Below, in pieces: positions 63,051 through 64,000 of a stretch of 64,000 bases of DNA. The notes beneath the pieces were generated by a model. The model searched no databases, was not told the DNA's origin, and worked only from the letters and a program-made list of their open reading frames with translations. How positions within the stretch are numbered: the stretch's first letter is position 1; each line of letters starts with the position of its first letter. This stretch comes from Ochotona curzoniae (Eukaryota; Chordata; Mammalia; Lagomorpha; Ochotonidae). The translations under genes and the position numbers were made by a program. The stretch lies in assembly GCF_017591425.1 (NCBI RefSeq), contig NW_024465665.1, positions 1 to 64,000 on the forward strand. Reading direction: 5' to 3'.

Positions 63051-64000
63051 GGGGTGTCTAAGGTTGGCCAGTACTCATTGAAGGAAGAATGAGGAAGCAG
63101 GAACAGAATGGGAGGAAGAAGAGAGGTGCTACTCTGTGGACAACTTCTCAAAGCTGCTGCTGCAGCAGGTGGGTAGCTAAGTCCCAGCTGGAGAAACCTC
63201 AGCTTCATTTGGCTGTAGAGAATTTGGCAGAGCAGGAGATCCAGTGGCCTCGGGGTATTCTTGTGGCCATGGCTAAGGATGCAGGTGCCAAGCTGGCTTA
63301 TGCACCGCCCTGGATGTGGGAGATATCACAGTGTCCCTTGTGATCCAGAAATGTCCCAAGTACAAAATAAGACCCTCGATGTTCATGGTTTCCTTTTATT
63401 CCTTTTCTTTCTTTTTAAGCATGTCTACTTCCCAACCCATCGTCTGAGCCAGCGTCGGACAGCAAACCTAACCAAGACAAGCTGGAGGTAAGTCCTGACA
63501 GTGTAATTTTACCCGTGTGGTGTGTGCGTGGGACAGAACGGACATGCCCCTGTAATTTGTTTTCTCCAGAAATCTGTTTCTTTTCTGAGTCGACACCTCT
63601 CAGGGAGTACACCAGTGTAGCAGGGGATTTGGTTTCCCCCTTTGGATTTACACAGGAATATTTGGACGTAATGTTTTGAGAGTCTACCTTGCTGAGTTTT
63701 TCAGTTTGGTCCTCCGCCACATCTGGAGTCAGCTGCCCACTTGTTCTTTCCCTTCTCGGGCTAAGCGTGCTAGGTACTCTGCATTGGGGATCTCCTGGCC
63801 AGTGGCTGTGCGTTCTCTTTAGCCAGAATATTGCTGTGTTGTCCAAACCTGCTTTCTGTTCTTTGACCACACAGTTGCGATCGCTCAAACCCATCTGATG
63901 TTTCTCTGGACCACTTAGTCTGTATATTATGGGTTTCTTATGATTATGTCCCTAAATATTTGTGTCTAAATGTTGCATTTTTTGATTGTTAGTGATACCA
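63051..64000 (+). repeat. Repeat unit 19 (partial, cut by window edge)
   Basis: Only the first 950 bases are present. Exon A is at 63420-63487 and carries the A at s7 (63470, His to Asn) seen in units 14 and 15; s1 is A. Exon B would begin about 23 bases beyond the window, so the array continues past the right edge. Confidence 0.97.

Larger units (their letters stand above)
1..64000 (+). repeat. Tandem macrosatellite array, 3,503-bp unit, 18 full copies plus one partial
   Basis: Direct head-to-tail repetition fills the window. The landmark GGGGTGTCTAAGG recurs every 3,503 bp, with only two exceptions: 3,498 bp after unit 1 and 3,504 bp after unit 12. Both are explained by small indels seen in the sequence. 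No spacer or foreign insert separates units, and the array runs off the right edge. To describe units I use seven variable sites, positioned in unit 2: s1 4175 A/T (A-B intron), s2 4458 T/G (exon B acceptor tract), s3 4545 C/T (exon B, silent), s4 4653 G/C (exon B, Gln/His), s5 5003 A/G (B-C intron), s6 6768 G/C (downstream of C), s7 3918 C/A (exon A, His/Asn). Known human macrosatellites such as D4Z4, DXZ4, RS447 and TAF11L have units of similar scale, but I see no sequence match to any that I know. Confidence 0.99.

Noticed and set aside
1..64000. Identity with known human macrosatellites (D4Z4, DXZ4, RS447, TAF11L)
   Set aside because: Unit length and visible coding content do not fit: no double homeodomain, ubiquitin protease or TAF11 histone-fold frame is seen.
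1..64000. CRISPR array, insertion sequences, rRNA or tRNA clusters
   Set aside because: The repeat unit is kilobases long with intron-like structure; no spacer pattern, transposase or RNA gene sequence was seen.

Overview
The whole window is one tandem array. A unit of 3,503 bp repeats head to tail 18 times and starts a 19th copy that the right edge cuts off. Nothing in the window lies outside the array. There are no bacterial-style genes, RNA genes, insertion sequences, CRISPRs or recognisable dispersed elements. Introns with strong U2-type splice sites, short open frames on both strands and a GT-rich microsatellite point to a vertebrate, most likely mammalian, macrosatellite. I cannot name the species, the locus or a gene.

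Layout: with the unit phased on the GGGGTGTCTAAGG motif, units begin at 1, 3499, 7002, 10505, 14008, 17511, 21014, 24517, 28020, 31523, 35026, 38529, 42033, 45536, 49039, 52542, 56045, 59548 and 63051. Spacing is 3,503 bp except unit 1 (3,498 bp) and unit 12 (3,504 bp). Units 2-18 differ at only a handful of sites. Unit 1 carries a patch (about 370-1009) with 14 substitutions and 2 indels, as expected near an array edge or after conversion from a diverged copy.

Main result: each unit contains three exon-like segments on the + strand, A (68 bp), B (238 bp) and C (33 bp), all with strong AG/GT boundaries. A and B each break the frame alone, but A+B is 306 nt (102 codons), and C adds 33 nt (11 codons). 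Every junction, including C to the next unit's A, is phase 1 and the spliced frame stays open. A transcript crossing the array could therefore join cassettes of 102 or 113 codons in frame. The predicted peptide has a polar segment, then a proline-rich half ending in WPPPPP. I do not recognise the family. A possible first exon (E, ATG with a good Kozak context) ends in the same phase, so a minigene per unit is the alternative; no canonical + strand polyadenylation signal was seen in the unit.

Array evolution: three variable sites occur in all eight combinations among the units, showing extensive exchange. Shared rare variants hint at an 8-unit (about 28 kb) higher-order duplication. Exon predictions rest on splice motifs and phase only; no transcript evidence is available here.
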